NCBI GenBank assembly: GCA_907163375.1
Contig: CAJQUW010007404.1
Span: 1-64,000, forward strand
DNA from: Prostheceraeus crozeri
Lineage: Eukaryota; Platyhelminthes; Polycladida; Euryleptidae
DNA length: 64,000 nt
Direction: 5' to 3'
The translations under genes were made by a program, and so were the position numbers. Under the pieces are notes generated by a model. The model did no database searches. It saw only the letters and a program-made list of their open reading frames with translations, and was not told the origin of the DNA. Positions within the stretch are counted from its first letter, which is position 1. Every line of letters starts with the position of its first letter. Of this stretch, positions 1-7,678 are shown one piece after another.

Positions 1-62
1 GAGTACTTGGGTACGTAACCGATAGACGTCGTTGTTTGATTTTGAATGGGTTTGCTCAATTG
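1..62 (+). repeat. Left terminal inverted repeat of the Polinton
   Basis: Bases 1-62 match the reverse complement of 19374-19435 with two single-base indels and a few substitutions. Shared blocks include ACTTGGGTACGTA and GTTTGATTTTGAATGGGTTT. Similarity fades inside position 62, which is short for a Polinton terminal repeat (often several hundred bp). Confidence 0.9.
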
Positions 63-139
63 CGAACTAATTGTGACTATTGAAAAACCATTGTATCAAG
101 ATGACACATTGATTTTCCTTTAACGTAGACAAACTAAGC

Positions 140-147
140 TATAAATA
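140..147 (+). promoter_or_regulatory. TATA box (TATAAATA) of the UBA-RING gene
   Basis: TATAAATA lies 16-28 bases upstream of the first ATGs (163, 175, 178). With the usual ~30-base TATA-to-start spacing, transcription would begin near 170, favouring the ATGs at 175/178 over 163. Confidence 0.55.
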
Positions 148-162
148 TGAGATAGTTGTTTG

Positions 163-672
163 ATGACATACATAATGATGACTAGTATCCCAACGTCGTG
201 GGTTGTCGCAAGAGACCTTGGATATTCGTTCAAGGCTATAGAAACTGTAACAAATCTCAGTGAAAATATCAACGCTGGTGATTTAGTTGATCGACTAATG
301 GATCTAGATGAGCATGCAATGAATCACAATTTGGATCGCAGGTGGATAGAGGATTTCTCCATGCTACACTGCAATGATAGTGAAATTAGGAGGATCAAAT
401 TGGAACGATATGGAAAGAAGGAGACATCTGACAGTGTTTTAATAAAAAGTTCTCCCAATAAAAGTGACTTCAGAAGGAAATTAGAAGAAGATACATTAAA
501 ATTATTATGTGAACGGAACTGCGTTAAATGTTTTAAACAGGAACGATCCCTCCTCTTTTTGCCATGTTCTCATAGCGTTATGTGTTCTACATGTTATGTA
601 CCTCTTGAAACTTCATCTTGTCCCCTTTGTGATGAAGAAATATCTTCAACAGTCACTGTATATCGTGCATGA
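163..672 (+). CDS. IAP-like UBA-RING E3 ubiquitin ligase without BIR domains
   Basis: The 169-residue protein ends in a C3HC4 RING of the inhibitor-of-apoptosis type: CVKC, then LPCSHSVMCSTC, then CPLC, followed by a short hydrophobic tail, with all eight metal ligands present. The N-terminal ~15-50 region (ARDLGYSFKAIE through DLVDRLMDL) resembles the UBA domain that precedes the RING in XIAP/cIAP-type proteins. No BIR domain is present. By family knowledge, IAP RINGs transfer ubiquitin to caspases and adaptor proteins; an anti-apoptotic or immune-modulating role here is inference. It is the first gene inside the left TIR and has its own TATA box. It is probably a captured cellular gene. The start could be 163, 175 or 178. 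An overlapping frame at 509-721 is taken as a shadow. Confidence 0.8.
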   Translation: MTYIMMTSIPTSWVVARDLGYSFKAIETVTNLSENINAGDLVDRLMDLDEHAMNHNLDRRWIEDFSMLHCNDSEIRRIKLERYGKKETSDSVLIKSSPNKSDFRRKLEEDTLKLLCERNCVKCFKQERSLLFLPCSHSVMCSTCYVPLETSSCPLCDEEISSTVTVYRA

Positions 673-736
673 TGAGTCATCATGCAGGTCTATGATTGGT
701 CACTATTGTGTCTTTGTTTGACTTTTCTATATAAGG
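673..736 (+). promoter_or_regulatory. Promoter: AP-1-like TGAGTCA plus TATATAAGG
   Basis: TGAGTCA (673-679) immediately follows the UBA-RING stop and is flanked by a dyad (GCATGATGAGTCATCATGC). TATATAAGG (728-736) lies about 50 bases upstream of the ATG at 783. The same pairing precedes the gene at 2082. Confidence 0.55.
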
Positions 737-782
737 AGGACATTGTACCGTTCTATTTCAAGCATAATTTGAGGCTAATACA

Positions 783-1409
783 ATGTCAATCAGCATGTCG
801 TTCACTACCAACATTCCCATTTCAATAATTTACCGAAGTCAACTCTTCACCGGCAATATATTTTATTCTGCCGTGAATATAACTGGCTATAAAGCGGATT
901 TGGTGGATCTGATGGAGGAAATAGTGAAGTATTTCCGCTGCGGAGAGGACGTTATTGTGGTGCAGAGAATGTTAATGAGAGTCGTGAACAACGCTCTTAC
1001 ACGAGTTGCAAGATTTTGGCTCAATGAAGTATTTCGCCCACTAGCTCAAACGGAGATTGTACCAGAATACTCTCGCTGTTGGTGCAGCAGTATCCAACGG
1101 AAACTCAACACATGTCTCCATGACATTATCACCTCCAGCTACTATGACGAGAAGGGTGAGAAATGCAAACTGGACTTGTTCAGTGGACCGCCATCAGTAA
1201 GCATCAATGTGGCTGCTCAAGGACATTCTGAGGTAATCAGTTTGCGGGCATACTATGCCAATATTTTAAAGACTTTCCATTCAAAGCCCTGCTGTATGTG
1301 CTGTCCAATTTCAAAACATCTAATGAAAGACATTGAGCAGCTCATAACTGCTACAAATCAGACTCTAGCCGATGTGAGTGTATATCAGTTTCCCTCTACA
1401 ACTTGTTAA
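783..1409 (+). CDS. Unknown Polinton protein, 208 aa, cysteine-rich C-terminal half
   Basis: Not recognised. The 208-residue product has a predicted helical segment (MEEIVKYFRCGEDVIVVQRM) and a run of cysteines around residue 170 (CCMCC). I see no convincing signal peptide or membrane segment. It lies between two TATA-type promoters and uses an ATG preceded by the element GGCTAATACA, a motif shared with two other genes of this Polinton. Position next to the UBA-RING gene suggests an accessory, host-interaction role, but this is a guess. A Bcl-2-like identity was considered and not supported. Confidence 0.6.
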   Translation: MSISMSFTTNIPISIIYRSQLFTGNIFYSAVNITGYKADLVDLMEEIVKYFRCGEDVIVVQRMLMRVVNNALTRVARFWLNEVFRPLAQTEIVPEYSRCWCSSIQRKLNTCLHDIITSSYYDEKGEKCKLDLFSGPPSVSINVAAQGHSEVISLRAYYANILKTFHSKPCCMCCPISKHLMKDIEQLITATNQTLADVSVYQFPSTTC

Positions 1410-1471
1410 GTGTTTTATGTAATTTTATAAGTACCAGCAACAAACTCTGTGTGAATGCTTGTAAACTTTTG

Positions 1472-1479
1472 TATATAAT
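1472..1479 (+). promoter_or_regulatory. TATA-like box (TATATAAT) upstream of the 130-aa basic protein
   Basis: TATATAAT is 59 bases upstream of the ATG at 1538, in a short intergenic region. AATAAA directly before the ATG (about 1531) could be the polyadenylation signal of the preceding gene. Confidence 0.35.
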
Positions 1480-1537
1480 GTTGTAAACACTAAGCAAAAA
1501 TTGTAATTGTATTATCTATTTCCATATTAGAATAAAA

Positions 1538-1930
1538 ATGTCTGGAAAACGGAAGGCATCTTCTCGTCAATCGAAACGGTCCTTCAAACCTTCAAGTCAG
1601 TTTAAAAAGGCGTTGCGAAAGTTAAACAGGATACATGATAATAAGAAGAAGTGTAAATTGATTCAAAATTCAAGTGATGATTTCATTCGTGATTTAGCTT
1701 TTGCAATACACAAATGTCTACCTATTTACAAGCCTCTGTTGAATGCTGGCTCTTTGAATAGCATAAAAAAGTTTTCAAATCCAAGGAGTAGTGATAAGAA
1801 AAGGCGAAACTTAATTCAGCGCGGTGGTGGTGGGTTTCTAAGTATGTTAAATGATATTGGAAACAGTATTAATGGTGTAATCAATAGTCCGCTTGGAAGG
1901 ATTGCAGCAACTGCTGCAATGTTAATATAA
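1538..1930 (+). CDS. Small basic protein with Gly-rich/amphipathic C-terminus, probable virion core component
   Basis: 130 residues. The first 40 residues are strongly basic (MSGKRKASSRQSKRSF...). Near residue 95 there is a basic-plus-glycine segment (KKRRNLIQRGGGGFLSML) followed by an amphipathic and hydrophobic tail (LGRIAATAAMLI). Small basic proteins with such an RGG-hydrophobic ending are common beside capsid genes of Polintons and recall adenovirus core/membrane-active proteins; assignment to a virion core or membrane-lytic role is inference. The gene is short, intact and monocistronic in layout, with its own upstream TATA-like sequence. Confidence 0.6.
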   Translation: MSGKRKASSRQSKRSFKPSSQFKKALRKLNRIHDNKKKCKLIQNSSDDFIRDLAFAIHKCLPIYKPLLNAGSLNSIKKFSNPRSSDKKRRNLIQRGGGGFLSMLNDIGNSINGVINSPLGRIAATAAMLI

Positions 1931-1971
1931 GGTTAGCGAATCATAAAGTGACACGTCATCACTTTGATTGA

Positions 1972-1997
1972 TGAGTCATATATAGGTGTATATAAGG
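1972..1997 (+). promoter_or_regulatory. Promoter: TGAGTCA plus TATATAAGG
   Basis: TGATGAGTCA (TGAGTCA at 1972-1978) is followed 11 bases later by TATATAAGG (1989-1997), 85 bases before the ATG at 2082. A second bZIP-like half site (ACACGTCA) is at 1951-1958. This is the same module as at 673-736. Confidence 0.55.
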
Positions 1998-2081
1998 AAG
2001 ACGCTTTAATGATATTTTACCACTTTCAAGTGACAATTCATTTGCGCTGGTTGAAAGCTCCGAATTAGTACTTGTTGAAAC

Positions 2082-2816
2082 ATGACTCAGAAAATGTATA
2101 CAATCAGAGAGGAAGGTGACGCTTTTGAGCAAGATCTCTTGAAGCTTCATCCGACACGAAAGGTGCAAGGGATTGGAAATACATTCTACTTTCAAACCTT
2201 GAATTATGGTGATGATGGCTTTTATCTTCAAGTTCCATTCTTCCACAGTAATGGTATGTCTACATCAGGGTATAGCAATATGAGACAAATGCGAGTGACT
2301 TTTCCAAAATGGCAACAGGTGATTCTTAAAACTATTGACTCTTTCGCGAAAGAATGTGTTGAGCTGCCTGAAAGTGCTCCCACTCATTGGAGAAAGGCAT
2401 TAAAGGAAGGAGTTGGTTATAAGGAATTGCCGGAATTCGATACACTGTTTTTAAAACTATCGGATCATTTTCAAGCATTCGATCTCTTTACAAACGCGAT
2501 GGAATGTGAGGATCTCAAACGGGGCCGCTATATGGCCTTAGTGCACGTTACCGGACTTTATATTGGCTCACATGGTTCGACTGGTAAAGTCGCATCTTTA
2601 CAAATGAAGGTTCTTCAACTAGTCTATGAACCACTACCAATTGATAAATGTTTAATTAACATTGATAAGACTGCTTCAAGTGATGGGAAGGAAGAGAGCA
2701 AAAAGCGAGGGCGGAAATCTAAAGATGGGAATCCTAAATTGAAGTTGAAGCGCCAAGATGCTGACTTGAAAACTTTCTATAATCCTAATTGTGATGAGGA
2801 AACACAAATGTTTTAA
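2082..2816 (+). CDS. Unknown Polinton protein, 244 aa; candidate single-strand DNA-binding protein
   Basis: Not recognised by a named family. The product is rich in beta-type segments (FYFQTLNYGDDGFYLQVPFF; GRYMALVHVTGLYIG; ASLQMKVLQLVYEP), then has a strongly basic linker (EESKKRGRKSKDGNPKLKLK) and ends in an acidic tail with terminal phenylalanine (DEETQMF). A compact beta domain plus acidic tail ending in Phe is the layout of several viral and bacterial single-strand DNA-binding proteins, so an SSB is my best hypothesis, offered at low confidence. It has a clear bZIP-plus-TATA promoter and an AATAAA with GT-rich downstream sequence at 2855, so it looks like an independent transcription unit. 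Confidence 0.65.
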   Translation: MTQKMYTIREEGDAFEQDLLKLHPTRKVQGIGNTFYFQTLNYGDDGFYLQVPFFHSNGMSTSGYSNMRQMRVTFPKWQQVILKTIDSFAKECVELPESAPTHWRKALKEGVGYKELPEFDTLFLKLSDHFQAFDLFTNAMECEDLKRGRYMALVHVTGLYIGSHGSTGKVASLQMKVLQLVYEPLPIDKCLINIDKTASSDGKEESKKRGRKSKDGNPKLKLKRQDADLKTFYNPNCDEETQMF

Positions 2817-2854
2817 TTTGTAAATGTAACTTGAAAGTTTCTATTCTGAATGTA

Positions 2855-2860
2855 AATAAA
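2855..2860 (+). terminator. Polyadenylation signal AATAAA
   Basis: AATAAA 39 bases after the 2082-2816 stop, followed by a GT-rich stretch (TGTGTCTGTTTTGTTGTT) typical of a downstream element. Confidence 0.6.
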
Positions 2861-2941
2861 CGTGATCTGGAACATGTGTCTGTTTTGTTGTTCTAAGCAA
2901 AATTAGCGGGATGATGAGTTTAATGTTAATGGAATTATAAG

Positions 2942-3579
2942 ATGACAGATTTTCGTCTATTCACTGATCGCACAATGTGTGTCGCTGGACCAAGTCAGTC
3001 CGGTTTAAAACTACATTTGTAACTGAATTGCTACAATATAGAAATGAAATGTTTAACAAGGAAATTAAGAGAGTCAAATGGCATTATGGAATATTTCAAC
3101 CACAACTACATTCTACACTTCGCCAGAAAGGTTATGAGGTGAAGCAAGGGTTGCCATCAACTGAGGATATCAAAGCAGGTGACTTACTAGTATTAGATGA
3201 TCTATTACGAGAAAGCAAATCTTCAAAGGATGTAACTGAAATGTTCATTCAAACTGCACATCATAGGGAAGCTTTTATTATCTACATCACCCAAAACATC
3301 TTCGATGGAGGGAAATAGCAAAGAACTAGAAGTTTGAATACACATTATTTGGCAATATTTAAAAATCCAAGAGATAGCAGTCAGATACATCATCTCAGTA
3401 GACAGATATTACCTCAACAACCTAAAGTACTTTCAAAATTATATGAAGATGTAACAAAGAAACCACATGGTGGTCTATTTATTGATCTAACCCAGGAATG
3501 TCCGGAACGACTTCGATTTCGAACAAATATCATACCTAATTCCGCTGAACCAATGACAGTTTTCTCGGTTCACAGTTAG
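2942..3579 (+). pseudogene. ATP: Polinton packaging ATPase (FtsK/HerA-type), broken
   Basis: The frame from ATG 2942 reaches a Walker A-type P-loop beginning GPSQSG, but two extra bases at 3005-3006 shift the frame inside the P-loop. The continuing frame (about 3007-3315) contains the Walker B segment LLVLDDLL and the QNIF sensor-type segment, then hits an in-frame TAG at 3316-3318. The same frame resumes (FKNPRDSS; PHGGLFIDLTQ) to the stop at 3577-3579. Thus there is one frameshift and one nonsense mutation in an otherwise full-length gene of about 210 codons. By family knowledge this ATPase translocates the genome into the capsid; this copy cannot make a normal protein unless the lesions are sequencing errors. 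It sits in the usual place before the conserved 3.6-kb gene and integrase. Confidence 0.9.
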
Positions 3580-3618
3580 TTTTAAGCAATGTACTTTGTT
3601 GCCTTATTATTTTCAAAC

Positions 3619-4278
3619 ATGTCGTATTCAAAGATGGTAGTCATTCCTCAAGAGGAGTATGTACAATTGACTACATTACAAAGTGCACAGGAAGTCAAAA
3701 ATATAGATCAGCCTATTACGAATCAACTTAAGGAACTAACACAAAAGGATATGGAAATTCAGAAGATTAAGGATCCCTATCGACGAATGCAGTTAGCAGC
3801 TGAAAACATTGACGAGAGGCGACAGATTCGTGACAAGTTGCGACGATTTATAACCTTGTCAACACCTCGACCATATCGTGTGCGCGCTGAGCGATTATTT
3901 GACTTCATTGATCCACATGTGAAGTTCAATGAGAGAGGAGAGATAATAGATGAAACAACTGGTGATGTTATTAGAAATAGTCACATAGATGACCTTCTGC
4001 AATATGCTGTCAGAGATGTAAGGCGAAAACTAGGTGCACCACAAGGGTGGTCATATTTTCAGAAAATTTTATCTGATCAAAATGTACCTCACAATATTAT
4101 TGGAGGACCGACTGTGAATGAATTGGATAAGGGTCACTTACAAGATGGATCAAAGAGTAAAACACCCACGATGGCGGTCAAGCGAGAGCTTCATGATCCG
4201 ATGATCTGCAACCAAAAAGAGCTACTAGGCGCTCAATGCGTGTTGCGAAGGAGTATAGTAAATATTAAGCAAATATGA
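3619..4278 (+). CDS. Conserved Polinton protein of unknown function (virion-associated?)
   Basis: About 220 residues. The N-terminus (KMVVIPQEEYVQL) followed by a charged helical region and the block FNERGEIIDETTGD...SHIDDLLQYAVRDVRR is a pattern I recognise from proteins encoded beside the capsid genes of many Polintons; the function is not known. The ATG at 3589 would add a short hydrophobic leader (MYFVALLF); the ATGs at 3619 and 3634 fit the family N-terminus better. The last ~35 residues after GGP do not look like the family and may reflect drift. It lies between the ATPase and the integrase. Confidence 0.6.
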   Translation: MSYSKMVVIPQEEYVQLTTLQSAQEVKNIDQPITNQLKELTQKDMEIQKIKDPYRRMQLAAENIDERRQIRDKLRRFITLSTPRPYRVRAERLFDFIDPHVKFNERGEIIDETTGDVIRNSHIDDLLQYAVRDVRRKLGAPQGWSYFQKILSDQNVPHNIIGGPTVNELDKGHLQDGSKSKTPTMAVKRELHDPMICNQKELLGAQCVLRRSIVNIKQI

Positions 4279-4302
4279 ATTAAGCCTTGCCTCTCTCATA
4301 TC

Positions 4303-4629
4303 ATGTCGTTACAAAAATTTTGCTGTTGTTTGAAATCTGCGCTCGAAGGTAAAGCAGAAGAGGGCATAGAGGTTGATATCAATTGTGTTAGCAGTTGCTG
4401 TGCGAGTAATACGCGTGCAAATCAGAACAAAGACGATGAGTACAGCCGTGAAGCTGAGGAAGATTTATTACGACTTAAATCATCCCGCAAGTTTCAGTCG
4501 TCCGGAGGTTCTAGCTCGTGCAGCAGGTGTGGGAATAGAGAAAGTCAAGAAGTGGTTGAGGAGTCAACCGACTTACACTCTTCACAAAAATGCGAGAAAG
4601 CGGTTTCCAACAAGAAAATATGTTGTTAA
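4303..4629 (+). CDS. Possible small Cys-rich protein overlapping the integrase start
   Basis: 108-residue frame with cysteine clusters near the N-terminus (FCCCLKSAL, CVSSCC) and C-terminus. It overlaps the first 194 bases of the integrase in another frame, so the part after about residue 45 may only be a shadow of integrase coding sequence. The first 45 residues (4303-4435) precede the integrase ATG and may be a genuine small protein. Low confidence. Confidence 0.3.
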   Translation: MSLQKFCCCLKSALEGKAEEGIEVDINCVSSCCASNTRANQNKDDEYSREAEEDLLRLKSSRKFQSSGGSSSCSRCGNRESQEVVEESTDLHSSQKCEKAVSNKKICC

Positions 4630-5524
4630 CAATATAGATAGTCAATGGCAAGCGGACTTGGCTGACATGCAACAGATATCACAGTACAATGATGGCTATA
4701 AATACATCTTAACCGTAATAGATATTTTATCTCGCTATGCTTGGGCACGTGCGCTGAAATCTAAACGAGGACCAGAAGTTGAAGCGGCTTTTCAGAGCAT
4801 TTTCGATGAGGGGCGTGTTCCGCAAAGAATACAGACCGATCAAGGGAAGGAATTCGAAAACTCTCATGTTCGAAGTCTCCTTAAAAGTCATAATGTGGAA
4901 TTGTTTAGTGTCAAAAGTGCTTATAAAGCTGCCATGGTTGAGAGGTTCAATCGCACACTGAAGACAAAAATATGGCGCTATTTCACTGCAAAAAATACAC
5001 ATGTTTGGGTAGGTGAGCTGCAGAAATTTGTTAAGAATTACAATGAAAGCTACCATCGAATCATTAAGATGAAACCAGTTGATGTTACCCCAGATAATGC
5101 GATGGATGTATGGCTTCGATTGTATGATAAGAAAGCGAAAAACATTTCCAATGAAAAGAAAATTAATGTTGGTGATAGAGTTCGGATTTCAAAGGTTAAG
5201 TCTACATTTGAGAAGGGGTATCTACCTAATTGGACTGAAGAAGAGTTTTTTGTGGATGAAGTAAATACAAAATTTAGACCCACCATGTATAAATTAATAG
5301 ATTACCATGGCAATCCAATTGAAGGAAAATTTTACTCTTATGAATTGCAAGTAGTAGACAGAAGTGAAGAGGTGTATATGATTGACAAAATAATTAGGAG
5401 GAAAGGTCATGGCAATCAAAGGAAATATCTAGTTAAATGGAAAGGATATCCTGATTCATTCAATAGCTGGATAACGCACCAGGATCTACAAAATGTGGAG
5501 GTGGGAGACACTCGTAACTTTTAA
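4436..5524 (+). CDS. INT: Polinton integrase with DDE core and C-terminal chromodomain
   Basis: 362 residues from ATG 4436 (an upstream in-frame non-ATG extension to 4373 is less likely). Order: N-terminal helical region with HPASF; rve/DDE integrase core with catalytic Asp about 74 (QADLADM), Asp about 135 (QTDQGKEF) and Glu about 169 (MVERFNRT); C-terminal SH3-like region with GDRVRISK; chromodomain from about residue 305 (RKYLVKWKGYP, SFNSWITHQDL). The DD34E-type triad is intact and the frame is unbroken. Family knowledge: it cuts and joins the element ends to host DNA, and the chromodomain tethers it to histone marks. It is followed 40 bases later by the minor capsid gene. Confidence 0.95.
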   Translation: MSTAVKLRKIYYDLNHPASFSRPEVLARAAGVGIEKVKKWLRSQPTYTLHKNARKRFPTRKYVVNNIDSQWQADLADMQQISQYNDGYKYILTVIDILSRYAWARALKSKRGPEVEAAFQSIFDEGRVPQRIQTDQGKEFENSHVRSLLKSHNVELFSVKSAYKAAMVERFNRTLKTKIWRYFTAKNTHVWVGELQKFVKNYNESYHRIIKMKPVDVTPDNAMDVWLRLYDKKAKNISNEKKINVGDRVRISKVKSTFEKGYLPNWTEEEFFVDEVNTKFRPTMYKLIDYHGNPIEGKFYSYELQVVDRSEEVYMIDKIIRRKGHGNQRKYLVKWKGYPDSFNSWITHQDLQNVEVGDTRNF

Positions 5525-5564
5525 GCTAATATAGCATGTGACTTCTTCCATATATGAGTTTAAC

Positions 5565-7142
5565 ATGTCTACTAACTTCAACATCATTCTTCCAAGCAAT
5601 AGCAACCCCAAGATATTCCCAAGTAACAAACCATCTCTCTACTCTGTTGAATTCGCTAATCCAATTACTCTGCATGGACCCCATGAAGTTGCTCTAACTG
5701 AAATTACTTATTACAACGATATCAGTTTGCTAAAGAACAACTATTTTGAATTACATAAAGAAGTGCGAGAGAAGGATGATTGCTTTCGCATATTTCAAAA
5801 TAGTCTACATGGTACATGGGCTTTTCATCATCTAACTTTACATCCTTTTTCAACATCTTTACCATCTGTCCAAAACATGATTAAAATTCAAAAGGCATTT
5901 GCAACGTCAACTTTTGATTCTAAGGTTCCCACAATGAGCTTGCAAGATACAGAAAAGGAAATCGGTAGAATGTTTGAACGAATAAATGATCTCTTCAAGC
6001 TGACTTTGAATAAATTCTACAAACCAGTCATAAAGGGGTCAACAAAATTGATGAAGGAAGGGAAGCATGTTCTTCTTGTATTAGGTAAGGATTTGAGTCA
6101 TACTTTTGGGTATTCCAGAACAACTTTCTCATCAAGGTATTGGTACAATGGACGTGGGTGGAATTCGGAGAGGAAAGTCACTGATTTTCAATGTAGAATT
6201 GTGCCATTGTATGCATTACAAAAAAGGAGCATCCGAGTAAAAAATAAATTTGAGGTCATTAGAAGTGTTGAAGACTTTGCAAGAAAGTTTCAAGGATCAG
6301 TGCCAGAAACGTTAATGACTTGTGAATATAAGAAAGAGAAAGTAACTTTATTTACTGTTGAAACGGAGGCAGAATTTATTGTTTTTACTAAAAAGACACC
6401 ATTGGAAAAGTCTGAGTCCGCTGTTATTGAATTCGGATCTGAAATGATTGGGATGTTTAAGGGCCTTGAAAGCGCACCTTGGTTGACAGAATTAAATGAT
6501 ACATTCAAGGTTCAATTGTCCTCTTCTAAACTCAAAGCATCAACAAATGCTTCATGGGATATCCACGTATACAGCGAAGACATATTGGGTGATGAATTGT
6601 CTACTTCCAGTGAACTTGTAAAAAGAGTTAATTTGAACATTGAAAGCTTGAAAACGCCATCTGAATTGTGTACAAAGTTAAATGAGTTTGGTGTAGATTA
6701 CCTTGATGCAGATGAATATCACTTTTCTTATGACCCACATAAGAAACGCATGATTGTAAAGGTAGGGAAGAACTCTCTTATCAAGCTGGATAGCGTGTTA
6801 ACGACCACATTGGGATTCTCAAAATCAACTATTTATGAAGGCACATCAATAGGTGATACAGCCCCATCACTAGAGCGTGATATAAGTAACTTATACGTCT
6901 ATTGTAACATTATTGAATATACAAGGGTTGGCGACATTGAGGCCCCACTTCTGCGCACATTTCCTCTCTCATCCGTAAGGAAGCAACTAATCAATCGAGA
7001 ATTTTTTAACACAATGTATCTACCAATCAGCCGAAATTTCATCAATAGAATTGACATATCAATTCATGATGACGCAGGAGAAGTAGTACCGTTCTGTGGT
7101 GGTGTTACTGTTTTGACCCTACATATTAGGTCACGAGAATAA
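5565..7142 (+). CDS. Polinton minor capsid (penton-like) protein, 525 aa
   Basis: The N-terminal block (FANPITLHGPHEVALTEITY) is the signature opening of Polinton penton/minor capsid proteins, which have a single jelly-roll fold and form the fivefold vertices. At 525 residues it is long for the family, suggesting an extended or duplicated C-terminal part: a second similar beta-rich block begins about residue 320 and the end reads FCGGVTVLTLHIRSRE. I chose ATG 5565; a GTG frame begins at 5538, and an upstream ATG at 5536 is followed directly by TGA (a start-stop pair). The frame is intact. It is followed after 43 bases by the basic core gene. Confidence 0.75.
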   Translation: MSTNFNIILPSNSNPKIFPSNKPSLYSVEFANPITLHGPHEVALTEITYYNDISLLKNNYFELHKEVREKDDCFRIFQNSLHGTWAFHHLTLHPFSTSLPSVQNMIKIQKAFATSTFDSKVPTMSLQDTEKEIGRMFERINDLFKLTLNKFYKPVIKGSTKLMKEGKHVLLVLGKDLSHTFGYSRTTFSSRYWYNGRGWNSERKVTDFQCRIVPLYALQKRSIRVKNKFEVIRSVEDFARKFQGSVPETLMTCEYKKEKVTLFTVETEAEFIVFTKKTPLEKSESAVIEFGSEMIGMFKGLESAPWLTELNDTFKVQLSSSKLKASTNASWDIHVYSEDILGDELSTSSELVKRVNLNIESLKTPSELCTKLNEFGVDYLDADEYHFSYDPHKKRMIVKVGKNSLIKLDSVLTTTLGFSKSTIYEGTSIGDTAPSLERDISNLYVYCNIIEYTRVGDIEAPLLRTFPLSSVRKQLINREFFNTMYLPISRNFINRIDISIHDDAGEVVPFCGGVTVLTLHIRSRE

Positions 7143-7185
7143 GGCTTTACGCTATTATGCCTTCCATAGTTATTCAATAGTCATA

Positions 7186-7668
7186 ATGACAGGCATTTAC
7201 AGTAGACCATCATATCAGAGCGGTTATCCCGTGTTTGTTGGAGGTAGACGACAAGTTGGAGGAGGCATATTTGGTGCACTAAGACGTATGGTTCTTCCAA
7301 CACTCAAAAAGTATGGCGTACCAATCATGAAGCGTGTTGGAAGCAGGGCTTTAGATTTTGGTGCAAATGTTGCAGCTGATGCGCTTCAAGGTGAGGATAT
7401 CGGTGAATCTATGAAAATGCGCGCGCAGCAATCTGCCATAGACGCATTAGATGATTTAACAAAGACGAGACGTACAGTTCGGAAGAAGCGTAGGAAGTCA
7501 AGACAAGTTGGATCCGGTCGAGTTACTAAGCAAAGACGCAGGAAAAGTAAAAAGCCGACTAGAGCAGCACGTTCTAAATCTAGACGTCGTGTGAAAGCAA
7601 GAAAGCGCAAACGAAATTCCACTGCGACTGGAAACAAGTCAAAACGAAGGAAGACAACATATTTGTAG
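7186..7668 (+). CDS. Basic core / membrane-active virion protein (pVI/pVII-like layout)
   Basis: 160 residues. The N-terminal part (YPVFVGGRRQVGGGIFGALR, then helical ...ALDFGANVAADALQGED) resembles the small Polinton protein often encoded next to the major capsid gene. The second half is almost entirely Lys/Arg (KKRRKSRQVGSGRV, KSRRRVKARKRKRN), as expected of a DNA-condensing core protein. Gly-Gly sites near the N-terminus are plausible processing sites for the adenain-like protease, but this is inference. The stop is only 10 bases before the major capsid ATG, so translation of the two must use separate transcripts or leaky scanning. Confidence 0.7.
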   Translation: MTGIYSRPSYQSGYPVFVGGRRQVGGGIFGALRRMVLPTLKKYGVPIMKRVGSRALDFGANVAADALQGEDIGESMKMRAQQSAIDALDDLTKTRRTVRKKRRKSRQVGSGRVTKQRRRKSKKPTRAARSKSRRRVKARKRKRNSTATGNKSKRRKTTYL

Positions 7669-7678
7669 AGCTAATACG

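Noticed and set aside
509-721. Open frame inside the UBA-RING gene
   Set aside because: It overlaps the RING coding sequence in another frame and has no recognisable family.
783-1409. Possible Bcl-2-like protein next to the IAP-like gene
   Set aside because: No BH1 (NWGR-type) or other BH motif can be seen, so the gene is left as unknown.
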